Shown piece after piece: positions 11,008 through 24,419 of a DNA stretch of 64,000 nucleotides. Numbering within the stretch: position 1 is the stretch's first letter; each line of letters starts with the position of its first letter. Location of the stretch: positions 1,892,213 through 1,956,212 of the forward strand of contig NW_003314274.1 in the NCBI RefSeq assembly GCF_000143415.4. Direction: 5' to 3'. This stretch comes from Selaginella moellendorffii (lineage: Eukaryota > Streptophyta > Lycopodiopsida > Selaginellales > Selaginellaceae). The notes below the pieces were generated by a model. The model did no database searches, was not told where the DNA came from, and worked only from the letters and a program-made list of their open reading frames with translations. Made by a program: the position numbers and the translations under genes.

Positions 11008-12496
11008 ATGTTTCGTGTAGGGTTGCAAGTGGCCTCCAGATCTTTCTCGTCCGCGGCACCTGCTAAGGTAAGCTAGAAAAGATTTTAAAAGTTTCTCACG
11101 GGCTCTATGATCAAACCCAGAAGCTCAAGGTTGTAGGAGTTTTCTACAAAGGAGGAGAGCATGCTGCCAAAAACCCCAAATTCATTGGGAATGTTGAGAA
11201 TTGCCTGGGAATTCGGCAGTGGCTCGAGGATCAGGGCCATGACTACATTGTGACTGATGACAAAGAGGGCCCAAGTTGTGGTAGGCTAATTTTTTTGTTA
11301 TAACATTTCTCGGAGCACATAGCGACATTTTGATTCTGTTTTTGGTTTTGGCTAGAGCTGGAGAAACACATCCCAGACATGGATGTGCTAATCACCACAC
11401 CATTCCATCCCGGCTACATGACTGCCGAGCGGATCCAAAAGGCCAAAAACCTCAAGCTAGCACTCACTGCAGGGATTGGCTCTGACCACATTGACTTGAC
11501 GGCTGCCTCCAAGGCTGGCATCACAGTCGCAGAAGTCACAGGTAGCTGACTGGGCTTTTCGACTCTGACCCAAACCATCAAACACGGTCTTTGCATTGAC
11601 GATCTCCCAGGGTCAAATGTGGTCTCGGTTGCGGAGGACCAGCTCATGCGTGTCTTGATCCTTTTGCGCAACTATCAGAATGGGTGGACCCAAGTCAACG
11701 CTGGCGGCTGGGACGTTGCAGAGATCGTTTCAAAGGCCTACGATGTGCAAGGCAAAACCATTGGCAGTGTGGGAGCTGGAAGAATTGGGTACCATTTGCT
11801 CAAGCGTCTCAAGGTATTACTTTTAACGAAGTTTTAAGGCTCGCCACCTTTGTTACATCCATGCAGGCGTTCGATTGCAACCTTTTGTATTACGATCGGG
11901 TGGCCATGCCCAGTGACAGGGAGAAAGAGACTGGGGCGACGCGCGAGGCCGACTTGGACACAATGCTGGCCAAGTGTGACGCGGTGGTGATGAATGTGCC
12001 GCTCACTGAGAAAACCAGGTAATGATATATGCTGAAAGAAATGATCATACATTAGTTTTCTGACATTTGTGACATTTGTGACAGGGGATTCTTCAACAAG
12101 GACCGCATAAGCAAAATGAAGAGAGGTGCGGTTTTAGTGAACAATGCGAGAGGAGCCCTCATGGAAGCAAATGCGGTGGCGGAAGCGTGTAAATCTGGAC
12201 ACCTTGGAGGTCTCTCTTTTCTTCTATTCTTCTGCTGTGATTTTGTTTGATCTTGGGAACGTGATCTAGGCTACGGTGGCGATGTTTGGTACCCGCAGCC
12301 TCCTCCGAAAGATCACCCATGGCGATCCATGCCAAACAACGCAATGACTCCTCACGTCTCTGGATCGACGCTCGACGCCCAGGCTCGCTACTCGGCCGGC
12401 GTCAAGGAGATGCTCCGCCGCTACTTTGTTAACGAGGAATTCCCTGCGGATTATTACATTGTCAAAGACGGCAAGATCGCACCCCAGTACTTATAA
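11008..12496 (+). CDS. FDH: NAD-dependent formate dehydrogenase, mitochondrial type
   Basis: Oxidises formate to CO2 with NAD+, normally in plant mitochondria. Seven exons splice in phase: 11008-11067, 11121-11280, 11356-11541, 11611-11813, 11867-12018, 12085-12209 and 12270-12496. The first exon ([20 protein letters not shown]) is a short basic/Ser-rich mitochondrial presequence. The mature part starts [19 protein letters not shown]. Then follow [26 protein letters not shown], the substrate-side Asn region [10 protein letters not shown], the Rossmann motif [16 protein letters not shown], the catalytic-Arg motif VNNARGA, and the catalytic-His region [12 protein letters not shown]. It ends [10 protein letters not shown], as in plant FDH. 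No break is visible, and the length (about 370 aa) fits the family. Confidence 0.95.
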
Positions 12497-12744
12497 ATTC
12501 TCAAGTGAGTTCTCAAATAATGCAAAAACAAATAATAATTATAATAAGATATTATTATAATTATGAATTCTTATATTTAAATTTAAATTAGTATAAATAA
12601 ACAGCCTTATAACAAAATAGTCATACTTAAACCTCGGAATATCTGTTCAACAGAAAATGTGTCCTAGAATATGCTCGTGGTGTTTTAGACTGGCTATTCT
12701 TTCCCGGGCAACCGCTGGAAAGAGGGCCAGGGCGCCCCGCGGCT

Positions 12745-15700
12745 ATGGAGGATGACGAAGAGCGCGGCGGCCAGGCTCGGATTCTCCACGGCGATGTCAA
12801 GACCGCCTCGTTCCCGGTGCGCGCCAATGCGCTCATGGCGAAGAATCTCGTGTTCCAGGTAAATCTCCCAGCTGCATTCCAGGGTTTGGATTCTCAGATC
12901 TTCCGCAGCGGCGAAGCTGGAAGACGAATGCTTGCCTGGTCATGTTTCCGGCATTGCTGTGCTTGCTGCTGTTTGGGATCCAGAAGATCGTCGATACGCT
13001 GATGAGAGAGCCGGCATTTACCTGTGGGTGTATGTGTGTTCCAGTGTCATCGGGCGACTGTGAGACACGGTGTGGCGTGGAGTACTCGGACAATGTCCAA
13101 GCCGTGACTTGCCCAGTTCCATCGCCTTACAAGATCCCCGCGATGATGCAAATATCGAGGAGACCCTTTCAGGCTGTTAACTTTGGAGGGGAGTTCCCAG
13201 GTTTTCCTGATCCATCGTGCCGGACGTTCTGGAGCTGTCCATACGTGTTTGTCTACACCGGGCAGAATCGATCCATCGCAGACCGTAAGTAGAGTTTTCT
13301 TTTTCTTGTTTTGGTCATGTAACTTCTATTGTTTCCTTTCCTTGCAGAAATCACGAACCAAATGCTGAATGACGAACTGGATCTCGGAAATCCGCTTTCT
13401 TCTCTTGTTCCAGTATGTCTTTTTTTCTTGGAACTTTAGATTTCTTATGCTGATGAGGACGTGTGCTTAGCGGTTTTGATACGTCCAGGCTAGTTTCAGA
13501 AGGCCGCCGCTTGCTTATTTCATGGAGCCAGGATTGCCCAACCATTTCTATGTCTTGCGTCGAGACTGCTCGAACTACAACGGCCAATGGATAGCTCCGT
13601 GTACGTAAGAACATACTTTACATTTCTCAGGTTGCATAAGAATGGTTTATCTCTGTAGGCATTCCCACGCTTTTGCTGTGGCGGGAAGATAGACGGATCA
13701 TAGACAAGGAAATTTACAGAGGCTACATGAAAGGAAACGAACACAGATGGATCAATGAGATTCCTGCAGGTAAGATTTATAGTTTTCTTGTGATGCCTCT
13801 AGAGCTAACTTGCTAAAACTTGCAGCGTATGACTTTCAAAGCACGAGCTTGCAGAAGCTCGATGTAAATATCTTTTATAACGCAACATATGCTGGTGACA
13901 TTCGAATGGAGTTTCCAGGAATACTTCGAGTTGCTCGTAGCCTGAATCTGGTATGTTCCTTTCCCGGTTGTAATTGTCCTTCATTCACGAGTTTTGAGTT
14001 TTGCAGGTCACAGAGGCCTTTCTAAAAACTATCCTGGGTTCAGTTGCTCGGTTGCCACTGCTGTTTATAAAGGAGATGCCAAAGCCAGAGACGAGATATG
14101 TTTTAGATTTTTCTTCGTTGCTTGGTCCCCTTTTCTACATGTGGGTTGTCCAGCTTCTACTTCCAGTAAGTACGCTCGGTTAATAATCTTTTGGACTCTT
14201 TGACGATAAGAGACGAAGGCTCATTTTGCAGGTGATGCTGACTTACCTGGTTTATGAGAAAGAACGAAACCTTCGTATGATGATGAAAATGCATGGTCTG
14301 GGAGATGGTCCATACTGGCTCATTACATACGCTTATTTCCTTGCGCTTTCAACCTTGTATATTATTTGCTTCATTTTGTTTGGCTCTCTTGTCGGTATGG
14401 TTTTCCTGATTTCATTCACTGGAACGTGAATCACTGTGGCAGGCTTGCAGTTTTTTCGGCTCAACGACTACTCTCTTCAGTTTACTTTTTACATGGTGTA
14501 TATGAACTTGCAAATAGCTTTATCCTTCTTTGGCGCCACACTGTTTTCTCGAGTCAGCACAGCCACAGGTATGTCGGTGCAAACATTTGTTACTCTGTTA
14601 TTTACCTTCGGATGCGCAATGCAGTTTGCGGGTACCTGTATGTTTTTGCCTTCGGGTTGCTAGGAGCTTTTCTCTTCCAAAATTATGTCGAGGACGTGCA
14701 TACTAGCAGTACGCGTTTGCCTTTGTGCTTTCTGGTGTATTGTCTTATTGTTACTTGGTTTTAGGAGTGTTTATATTCTTGTTGGAACTATTACCTGGTT
14801 TTTCTCTTTATCGCGGCCTCTATGAATTTGCACAGTATGCGTTGGTCGGTGGGAAACAAGGAACTCATGGCATGCGCTGGAAAAATATCCACGATCGCGA
14901 GAATGCCTTCAAGCAGGTTGTTACAATAATGGCAGTCGAGTTACCGATCTTTACGATTTTAGCATTATATCTAGATCAAGTAGTTTCATCTGGAAGCGGG
15001 TTGAAGAGGCACCCTTTGTTTTTCCTGAAGCGATATTTTCCCAGGCCTCAAGAAAATATTATTTCTCGAGTGTCTGAAGAAGGCGAACAAAAGCCAGATA
15101 TTGCCAGAGAGGTATCTGCTTACAAAGTTGTGAGAGTACTTGCTTAATGCTTTTCTTGATAGGTACAAACTGTGCAAAGCTTAAGGGATGGGAATACGTC
15201 ACTCTATTCGGTAGTTTGTGATGATCTGAAGAAAGTTTATATTGGGAAGGATGGCGGTCTTAGTAAATATGCTGTGCGCGGTTTATCATTGGCTATAGAG
15301 CGCGGAGAGTGTTTTGGGATGCTGGGACCAAATGGTGCAGGGAAGACGTCGAGTATCAACATGGTGACCTTTCTTTTCTTTTCACTCGATGTGAAGCTGT
15401 ATATAACGTTCCTGCAGATGATTGGATTCCTTACACCTTCGTCTGGAAAAGTATATATCGATGGCAGGGACATTTCCAAAGACATGGATAAGCTGTACGC
15501 GGTCATGGGAGTTTGTCCTCAGCACGAGTAAGGTGTTCACTAACTAGTGCTCTCTAACATTTCCTCGTTACTTTGGCAGTCTGATATGGGAACTATTGAC
15601 TGGACGAGAGCATCTCCTCTTTTATGGCAGGCTAAAGAGCTTGAAAGGGTCTGCGCTTGAAAATGTGCGTATGTAACTGCTTAGTTCTATGCTTAATAAC

Positions 15701-16492
15701 TCGTTGTTTTCTGCAGGCTGTGCAAGCGTCGTTGAAGAGCGTGGGCCTTTTTAATGGAGGTGTTGGCGACAAGAAAGCTGGGACATACAGTGGTGGGATG
15801 AAACGCCGGTTGAGTGTAGCTATATCCTTGATAGGAAATCCAAAGGTGAATGCCATCTCAGCACGATCACTAAACTTTCCTTGTTTCTGTGAAGGTTGTT
15901 TACATGGACGAGCCTAGTACAGGATTGGATCCAGCCTCGAGGAGGACACTCTGGAACGTGATAAGACAGGCCAAAGAAGACAGGGCCATCGTACTTACAA
16001 GTAATCTCTTTTTTTAACATGTATATTGTGCCTTAACTCTCCAGTACTCTCACTGCAGCGCATTCTATGGAGGAGGCAGAAGCATTATGCGACCGGATCG
16101 GAATTTTTGTCGAAGGAAAACTACAGTGCATCGGCAGCTCCAACGATGTAAGCGGTGCACGATTTTGTTTTTCCTCTTTTCAACGCCACGAGTGTGACTT
16201 CCAGCTCAAATCGAGATACGGTGGCTCATACACTTTTACAGTCACGACGAGCCCGTCCAAGGAGCTGGAGGTGGTGGGGCTGGTTCACACTTGGTCACCT
16301 CGAGGAAAGAGAACATACAACCTTTCCGGCACGCAGAAATTCCAGCTACCGAAGGAAGGCGTGGAGCTGTCACGGGTGTTTAGAGACACAGAGAACGCGA
16401 AAGAGACGCTCGAGCTACAAGCGTGGGGCCTGGCGGACACAACCCTGGAGGACGTGTTCATCAAAGTGATGAAGGAGCTCAAGCAGATGTGA
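12745..16492 (+). CDS. Half-size ABCA transporter, copy A
   Basis: An integral-membrane ATP-driven transporter of the plant ABCA (ATH, half-molecule) group; the substrate is probably a lipid, inferred from the family only. It starts MEDDEERGGQARI, then exon 2 carries a membrane span and the Cys-rich start of the first extracellular loop (CGCMCVP, CETRCGVEY). Further membrane spans are coded around 14.0-15.0 kb ([20 protein letters not shown] links the spans). The single nucleotide-binding domain has Walker [10 protein letters not shown], a Q-loop region GVCPQHD, signature [12 protein letters not shown], Walker [13 protein letters not shown] and H-loop [12 protein letters not shown]. It ends [17 protein letters not shown]. 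There are about 18 exons with short introns; every junction I checked keeps phase. It heads the four-copy tandem cluster. Confidence 0.9.
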
Positions 16493-16692
16493 TGGAGAAG
16501 AAGGTCGTGGGGGTGTTTGAATACGAATATCCGCTTGTACATGGCGGTTCACGATTGCGGGAACCTCAACGGTGGATCTTCATCGACTACGAGGCATTCG
16601 AAGTATTTTTTCCTGGGTGCATGACCGATGAGGCTTAGTGCTTCTCTCGAGATCCAGCTCGTGGAAGACGCGGGAAACGCAGGATCAAAGCG

Positions 16693-18741
16693 ATGCCGCT
16701 GCCGGAGACACGGTCGCATTCTCGACTCAAGCCAATGCGTTGCTCCGCAAAAATCTAGTTTTCCAGGTAAAGTTTACTTGACGGCGCACCTGAGTTTCTC
16801 TTTTTTCTTCCGTCGAACCATGAATTCCGATTTCCAGAGACGGCGATGGCTGCTAGTGCTCCTCCCGGGGCTGCTGTGAGTTTTGCGCTTTGCAATGCAA
16901 AAGATAATTGACTTCGAGAACAACAAAGCCTCCAACAAGTGCGGCTGCGGTTGCGTGCCTCGCAACGATTCCAGCGGCGCTTGCGACAGAGTCTGTGGCA
17001 ATGAGTATTCCACCGACAGGCAGGCGCTCACTTGCTCGGTTCCGTCGCCTCCGGAGGCCCCGGCCATGCTTTAAGTCCCAGATGCAAGATACCGAGCCGT
17101 CAACTTTGAAGGAAAGTTTCCTGGATTCCCAGATGTGACTCCGGATCTTGCGATTTAGTGCTCCTGTACACTGGGAGGAATCGATCATTGGCCGACAGTT
17201 AGTAGACGATCGAGAGATTGATTTCAGCCGACTAAAGATTTGATTGTCGCTTGTGCAGCACTGACGGATTATTTACTGAGCAATGGCTTCAATGCGTCTG
17301 CTGATCCCATCTTGTCAACTATCGTGCCAGTATATTCACGTTTTTCTTTTCACGGCAGCAAAGTATCTCACTTCATTGTCTTGGCGGCCAGGGAATATCT
17401 AGAAAAGTTTCATTGTCTTACTTTTTGGAGTCAATTTCCTGCACACAAGCTCTACAGAAGCTGGATCTCGTTGTCTACTACAACTCAAGCTATAGAGGCG
17501 ATGTTGTCCGTATTCTTCGGGTTGCTCGAAGCATGAATATAGTAAGCTCTCTAAGCTTCTCACGTTTTGGATTAATTTTTTCACTTGCAGGTTGGTTCAG
17601 CGTTTCTGAAACGTTGCTTGGCAGCTGCCTTTGGCTCTTCGGAAAGAAGTGCCGAAGAAACTATTTATAAACCTCACAGCCCTCTCTTTTATATGTGGGT
17701 AGTACAGCTTTTATTTCCGGTAAGTTAACAGTCCATAGTACTTATATGCTTAGCTCCGTGGCTTTTGCAAGCGTAGGTGATTTTGATCTCCTTGGTTTAT
17801 GAGAAAGAACGAAGGCTTCGAATGATGATGAAAATGCATCGATTCGGAGACGACCCCTACTGGTTTATCAACTACGTTTACTTCCTTGTGTTTTCCATGT
17901 AGTTCTTTTTCATGATTTTTGGCTATGCCATCGGTAAGCTCATTTGCATCTGCAATATTCCGCTTGACGACCATCCTTTTCTAGGCTTGGACTTTTTCAA
18001 AAAGAACTGTTACAGCATACAGTTTATAGTTTACTTTGTCTACATGAACATGAGAATAGCTATGGCTTTTCTGGCGACGAGACTGTTTTCGGATGTTTTG
18101 ACTGCCACAGGTTTGATATTGTTTTCATTTTCTAACTCAAGTTCTTTCCTTTTCATAGTTTGCGGGTACTTGTACGTTTTTGGGTTCGGGCTGTTAGGAA
18201 CGTTTCTCATGGTAGTATATCGAGGACATGACTATTAGCAGTAAGTGAACGCATGAAGATTTTTTCAATCCAACTTCTGTCTTTTTTAAAAATTGTCTCA
18301 GGAAAGATATCTCTGCGACCGAAATACTTCCTCCCTATACGTATTCTCGCAGTACGCGTTGCCGGGATCGAGGGCTGGTACAAAGGGAATGGAATGGAAG
18401 GACCTCGATAATGGATTGCGGGAGATTCTTCGAATGAATTATTTTCCTAGTTCTGGCACATTACCTGGATAAAGTGATTGCTTCGGGCTACGGGCTGAAG
18501 AGAAGGCCATTGTTTTTTCCACAAGTCGGCAGCTGCAGCCAGACCATCTAAGCAGGCCAGATGTTGCAAACGAGGTATGTATCTCTTCAACATGAAACGT
18601 ACCTGACCTTTGCGTTATGTAGAGAGCAATCGTTACCATCAAGGTGGAAAGAACGAGTGGAAAGAACGGCTGGGCATCCAAGCGTGGGGATTGGCAGATA
18701 CCACGCTAGAAGATGTTTTCATCAAATTAGCAAACAAGTAA
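16693..18741 (+). pseudogene. ABCA pseudogene, B-type, nucleotide-binding domain deleted
   Basis: Closely related to the intact copy at 19630-23340, exon by exon. The ATG frame in exon 1 is shifted and runs into TAG before the first intron. Exon 2 has a stop after the membrane segment and another before [14 protein letters not shown]. After the transmembrane exons the sequence jumps, near 18630, from the intron before the Walker A exon to [20 protein letters not shown], the last coding segment. The whole ATP-binding domain, about 1.2 kb in the intact copy, is missing. It cannot encode a working transporter. Confidence 0.9.
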
Positions 18742-18773
18742 AACTCTACATTCAAACTGGCTGTAAGGCGGAA

Positions 18774-19545
18774 ACCTGGAATACTTCGAGTTGCATGAAT
18801 CTGGTATGTTTCTTTCCCGGTTGTAATTTCCCTGTATTGACGAGTTTTGCCAGGAGATGAGAGACGAGATATGTTTTAGATTTTTCTTCGTTGTTTTCTA
18901 CTTATGGGTTGACATCCAGCTTCTGCTTCCAATAAGTACGCTCGTTTAGTAATCTATTTGCATGTTTGACGATAAGAGACGAAGATCCATTTTGCAGGTG
19001 ATGCTGATTGCGAGAAGAACGAAACCTTCGTACATGGATGATCCATAAATCTTGTATAGTATTTGTTCGGCTCTCTTGTCGGTAAGGTTTTCCTGATTTC
19101 AGTCACTGGAATGTGAATCACTGTGGCATGCTTGCAGTTTCTTCGCTCACTCTCTTCAGTTTAATTCGTACATGGTGTATATGAACTTGCAAATAGTTTT
19201 ATTCTTCGTTGGCGCAACACTGTTTTTTCAAGTTAGCACAGCCAGAGGTATGTAGATGCAAACATTTGTTACTGTGCTATTTACCTTCGGATGAGCTATG
19301 CAGTTTGCGGGTACTTGTGTGTTTTTACCTTCGGGATGTTTGTACTTGTATGTCCAGCTCAAATCGAGATACGGCAGCTTGTTCACTTTCACAATCACGA
19401 CGAGCCCGTGAGGCCGTGGGGGTGTTTGAATCCGAATATCCGCTCGCACGTACGGCTCACGTTTTGCGGGAACTCAACGGTAGATCTTCATTGACTACGA
19501 GGCAGCCGAAGTTTCGTTCTTGGGGGGCATGACCGAGTGAAGGAT
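18774..19545 (+). pseudogene. ABCA pseudogene, A-type fragment
   Basis: Begins in sequence matching copy A at about 13.9 kb (GAATACTTCGAGTTG) and follows it with many small deletions through the membrane-span exons to the equivalent of 14.65 kb. It then jumps to the equivalent of 16.2 kb (CAGCTCAAATCGAGATACGG) and continues into the 3' flank of copy A (GGGGGTGTTTGAAT). The 5' third and the entire ATP-binding domain are gone. With the downstream B copy it forms the second unit of a duplicated A-B block. Confidence 0.85.
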
Positions 19546-19629
19546 TTGGGGGCGATTGAAAAGTCGGGGCCTTAGGGCTTCTCTCGAGCTCCAGCTCGTG
19601 GAAGACGCGGGAAACGCAGGATCAGGGCG

Positions 19630-22600
19630 ATGCCGGGGGGTGCCGTGCTGGAGACGCAGTCGGAATTGCCTGCTGCTACATTCTCGACGCAAGCCAATGC
19701 GTTGCTTCGCAAAAATCTAGTTTTCCAGGTAAGAGTTTCGAGCTTTTTCTTTCTGTCGGCGAGCTTCTTCGAACGATTTTATTGATTTCCAGAGGCGACG
19801 ATGGAAAACCAGCTTGCTGCTGGTGCTTTTCCCGGGGCTGCTGTGCGTTTTCCTGTTCACGATGCAAAAGATCATCGACTCCGAGAACAACAAAGCCTCC
19901 AACAAGTGCGGCTGCGCTTGCGTGCCTCGCAACGATTCCAGCGGCGCTTGCGACACGGTCTGCGGCGTTCAATATTCCACCGACAGGCAGGCGCTCACTT
20001 GCTCGGTTCCGTCGCCTCCGGAGGTCCCGGCCATGCTTCAAGTCCCAGATGCAAGATACCGAGCCGTCAACTTTGAAGGAAAGTTTCCTGGATTCCCAGA
20101 TCCACGATGCCGTGACTCCGGATCTTGCGATTTCGTGTTCCTGTACACTGGGGGGAATCGATCATTAGCCGACGGTTAGTAGACGACCGAGTGAGTGATT
20201 CTAGTCTGACGAAAAGTTTTATTCTCTGTTGTGCAGCACTGACGAGTAATTTACTAAGCGACGACTTCAATGCTTCTCCCGATCCCATCTCCATCTTGTC
20301 TACTATCGTGCCGGTATGTTATGTTTTTCTTCTCAAGGCTGCCAAGCATCTCACTTCATTGTCTTGGCGGCCAGGGAACATCCAGAAAAGTTCCATTCTC
20401 TTACTTTTTGGAAGACGCATTGACAAAAAACTTCAGCATTTTGTTGCGTGACTGCACGAACGCCATGGGAATTCCATGTAACCCTTTCTTTTTTTCATTT
20501 CTATCGTTTTTGTGATCAAGAATTGTGTCAGGTGTTCCAACCGATATGGTTTGGAGAGACTCTAAGCAATTGATCGAGGAGGATATCTATGACGGCTACA
20601 GAAGAGCGAACCCTGAAAGGTTCATAAATGAAATAACTTTGGGTGAGACGCTGGTATTCTTTGTTCGTAGTACTAATACACGAATACACTTTCACCACGT
20701 AGCTTACAACTTCCTGGACACAAGTTCTCAGAATCTGGATCTCGTTGTCTACTACAACTCAAGCTATAGAGGCAACGTTGCAAGTAATGCTAATTCGGTT
20801 CTTCTTCGGGTTGCTCGAAGCATGAATATAGTAAGCTCTCTAAGCTTCTCACCTTTTGGATTAATTTTGTCCCTTGCAGGCTGCTTCATCGTTTCTGAAA
20901 ATGTTGCTTGGTCCTTCAACACAGCTGCCTTTGGCTTTTATGAAAGAAATGCCTAAGCAAGAATCAAAACTACTGATAAACTTCACACTGCTGCTTGGCC
21001 CTCTCTTTTATATGTGGGTGGTGCAGCTTTTATTTCCGGTAAGCTAACAGTCCATGATTACTATATTCTTTGCTCTGTGGCTTTTACAACTGCAGGTGAT
21101 TTTGGTCTCTTTAGTTTATGAGAAAGAACGAAGGCTTCGAATGATGATGAAAATGCATGGTTTAGGAGACGGCCCCTACTGGTTTATCAACTACGTTTAC
21201 TTCCTTGCCTTTTCGATATTGTACATACTCTTTCTCATGATATTTGGTGCTGCCATCGGTAAGCTCATTTTCATCTGCGGTATTCTAGTTGACGAGCATG
21301 CTTTTCCAGGCTTGGACTTCTTCAGACAGAACAGTTACAGCATACAGTTTGTATTCTACTTTGTCTACATGAACTTGCAAATAGCTATGGCTTTTCTTGG
21401 GACGGCACTATTTTCACATGCTTTGACTGCCACAGGTTTGATAGTTTCATGTTTTTTTACTTTCTCTCAAGCTCTTTACTTTCATAGTTTGCGGTTACTT
21501 GTACGTTTTTGGGTCCGGGCTGTTAGGATCGTTTCTCATGGAAAACTATATCGAGGACACGAATATTAGCAGTAAGTGAACGTTTGTAGATTTTTTCATC
21601 ATAACTTGAACGTTTCTCAGGAAAGATTATCTTTGCGACCGAAATACTTCCTGGTTTCGCTCTCCATCGTGGCCTATATGAATTCTCGCAGTATGCGTTG
21701 CTGGGATCAAGTGCTGGTGAAAAGGGAATGGAATGGAGGGACCTTGCAGACCACGATAATGGATTGCGGCAGGTTCTTGCAATAATGCTCGTCGAGTGGA
21801 TTATTTTCCTGGTTCTTGCACAATACCTGGATAAAGTGGTTGCTTCCGGGTGCGGGTTGAAGAGAAGGCCCTTGTTTTTCTTGGAAAGGTTTTTCCAAAA
21901 GTCGGCAACTGTAGCAAGTGATACAGATGATATAAGCAGACCCGACGTTGCAAATGAGGTATGTATCTCTTCGACATGAAAAGTACCTGATCTTTGCGTT
22001 ACGTAGAGAGCAATTGTTGAGACGTTAAGGACTGCTAGCAATTCATCCTTTGCTATCATATGTGACGACTTGAAAAAGATATACGCTGGTAAAGATGGAA
22101 ATCCGGATAACTACGCAGTTCGAAGTTTGTCGCTGGCTATACGGCGTGGAGAATGCTTTGGTATGCTAGGTCCAAATGGTGCTGGAAAGACTACTAGCAT
22201 CAACATGGTAAGAATTCTTTTCCATTTTCATATCGCGAAAAAGACTGACTTTGCTATTGCGATAGATGATCGGGTTTTTGACTCCATCCTCAGGAAAGGC
22301 ATTTGTTGCGGGATTGGATATTTCCAAAGACATGGATAAAATCTACACAGTTATGGGTGTCTGCCCTCAACACGAGTAATAACTGAAAAAGACTTCCTTT
22401 TTTCCCTTTTATTGGTCTAACTTGAATTTATTTTTGTCCAGTTTGCTATGGGGATCACTGACTGGAAGGGAGCATCTTCTATTTTATGGACGCCTAAAGA
22501 ATCTCAAGGGTGCTGCTCTGGACTCTGTATGTGTTTGAGTTTCCATTTCCTACCTGCACTCATTTTTTCGGATGTTATCAGGCCGTGGAAACATCTCTGA

Positions 22601-23340
22601 AAAATGTAAATCTCTTCTATGATGGGGTGGGAGACAGAAGAGCAGGGACATATAGCGGTGGAATGAAAAGACGGCTCAGCGTGGCCATTTCTCTCATTGG
22701 ACATTCAAAAGTACGTATACACCTTGAAAACTCCGACTGAAAAACTAAAGCGTTGTGGCAGGCGGTTTATATGGATGAGCCAAGCACCGGATTGGATCCT
22801 GCCTCACGAAGGACGCTATGGAACGCTATCAAGAAGGCAAAGCAAGATCGTGCTATCATATTAACGAGTAAGTGATTCTTCAAGATTCGCGAGAGAGGAT
22901 TGTTATCGCTTGTTGTTTTGCAGCACATTCAATGGAAGAGGCAGAAGCCTTGTGCGATCGCGTTGGTATTTTCGTGAAAGGTCAGCTCCAGTGCATTGGC
23001 AACACGAGAGAGGTGAGTGAAAAAGAGAGCTCTCACTTTGTTTCATCAATTTTCTTTCCTCCAGCTCAAGTCCAGATATGGTGGCACTTACGTCTTCACT
23101 GTGACTGGCGACCCCTCGAAAGAGCAAGAAGTGGGAAATCTGGTGCGCGAGTGGTCGAGTGGTGCAAAACAGGTTTACAACCTCTCTGGCACTCAAAAGT
23201 TTGAGATACCGAAGGACGACGTGAAGATAGCTAGGGTGTTTAGAGAAGTCGGCGAGTGGAAAGAGCGGCTGGGCATCCAAGCGTGGGGATTGACAGATAC
23301 CACTCTAGAAGATGTTTTCATCAAAGTAGCGACCAATTAA
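19630..23340 (+). CDS. Half-size ABCA transporter, copy B
   Basis: Membrane ABC transporter of the plant half-size ABCA group; lipid-type substrates are known for the family, but the exact one is unknown. It starts [16 protein letters not shown]. Exon 2 has a membrane span and the Cys-rich loop ([20 protein letters not shown]), ending TGGNRSLAD. About 18 exons splice in phase to roughly 920 aa. The nucleotide-binding domain has Walker [18 protein letters not shown], signature [12 protein letters not shown], Walker [13 protein letters not shown] and H-loop [12 protein letters not shown]. The C-terminus is [14 protein letters not shown] read every exon and found no stop or shift. The pseudogene at 16.7-18.7 kb is its near-identical sister, and copy A is more distant. 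Confidence 0.93.
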
Positions 23341-23520
23341 ACGAGAAAGAAAGAGATCACATGCAGTGCAGCAACCCGTGCATTGCAACTTGTGCACAGA
23401 TACATACATGCTTAAAGGAAGACCGATGATCGTAGAATATGCCCGAGGCCAAAAATAACAAGCGCGAATAGAATCAATGATCGTCAAAATGACCAAAGGT
23501 TTATCGTAAGGAGCATTACA

Positions 23521-24290
23521 CTACCTCAAGCCCGAGCTGGGAATACAAGGGAATTCCATCATGGAAGGCATTGTGGTCGGATCCACCAATGAACCGCCGG
23601 TTTCACACCCAATCCTTCCACCAACAGTCCGCTGGAAAGATGAAAAGTAGTTGTGAGTATACACAAAGAACGAAAACCAAGAGGATTCACCTGAGATGTC
23701 CGTCTTGTTCCTCAGCCGCTGGAGCACAAGTCTAGCTTCCAATGAACTGCGGCAGCGTGGACAGCGTCTCACGTATCTCCGGAGGAGCAGTCTCGGCAAT
23801 GTATCACTGTCACTGCGATGCCGAGACCCGAGCCGACCAGCAACCTTGACAAGATCAGCACGGCGACCACAGCATGATCGCAGAGCTCGTGGTGTAGAAA
23901 ACCGCCGAGAATAGCTCGCTGGCCCAGCCACGATCCAGGCCCCGAGCTAAGGAGAGCTGCGACGAGCGAAGAATGGGTGTTCGAACCGGCTCCACCGAAG
24001 ACCAAGAACAAAGGTTCGTCGTTTCTCGAGAATGGATCCAGCCAGCACGTTTTGTATACACTGGAAGTCTCGTGGATCGCCAAACCTCTGCTCAAATCCG
24101 ATCCAACACACAGCAGCTTCTCACAAGCCGGTAGTCTCCTTTTGGAAACCTCATCAATGTGGCTCCCAGCAGCAATCGTGCTACGAGTCCAACGTCGAGA
24201 AAGGCGAGGGGATTTCGAAGAAGGTGGGGTGGTGGGAGAGATTGAGGAGCTCTTAACTCCACTGCTGTGACAATGTGCAAGCTCAAAGTT
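23521..24290 (-). other. Possible broken gene, unrecognised
   Basis: Several minus-strand frames of 60-136 codons overlap here in higher-GC sequence than the flanks. A splice-like arrangement is visible near 23635-23695 (donor before GTGAATCC, acceptor TTTCCAG). One frame has a short hydrophobic stretch (HAVVAVLILSRLLVGSGLGI). No frame continues cleanly and no domain is recognisable. It could be a decayed gene or a non-coding transcript. Confidence 0.25.
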
Positions 24291-24419
24291 GGCAACATGA
24301 TGGGAGTTAACTCAGTGTGAATGGGACTACGGTTGTGAACCTGACTGTGAGTGCTGGGATCAGTAGCAGCTGGCACTTTGGAATGGGATAACCAGAGGAC
24401 CATTGTCAGTGATCAAGAA

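Noticed and set aside
16883-17138. Open frames in the pseudo-B copy as a short expressed gene
   Set aside because: They are the Cys-rich exon of a clearly broken ABCA copy, with stops before and after.
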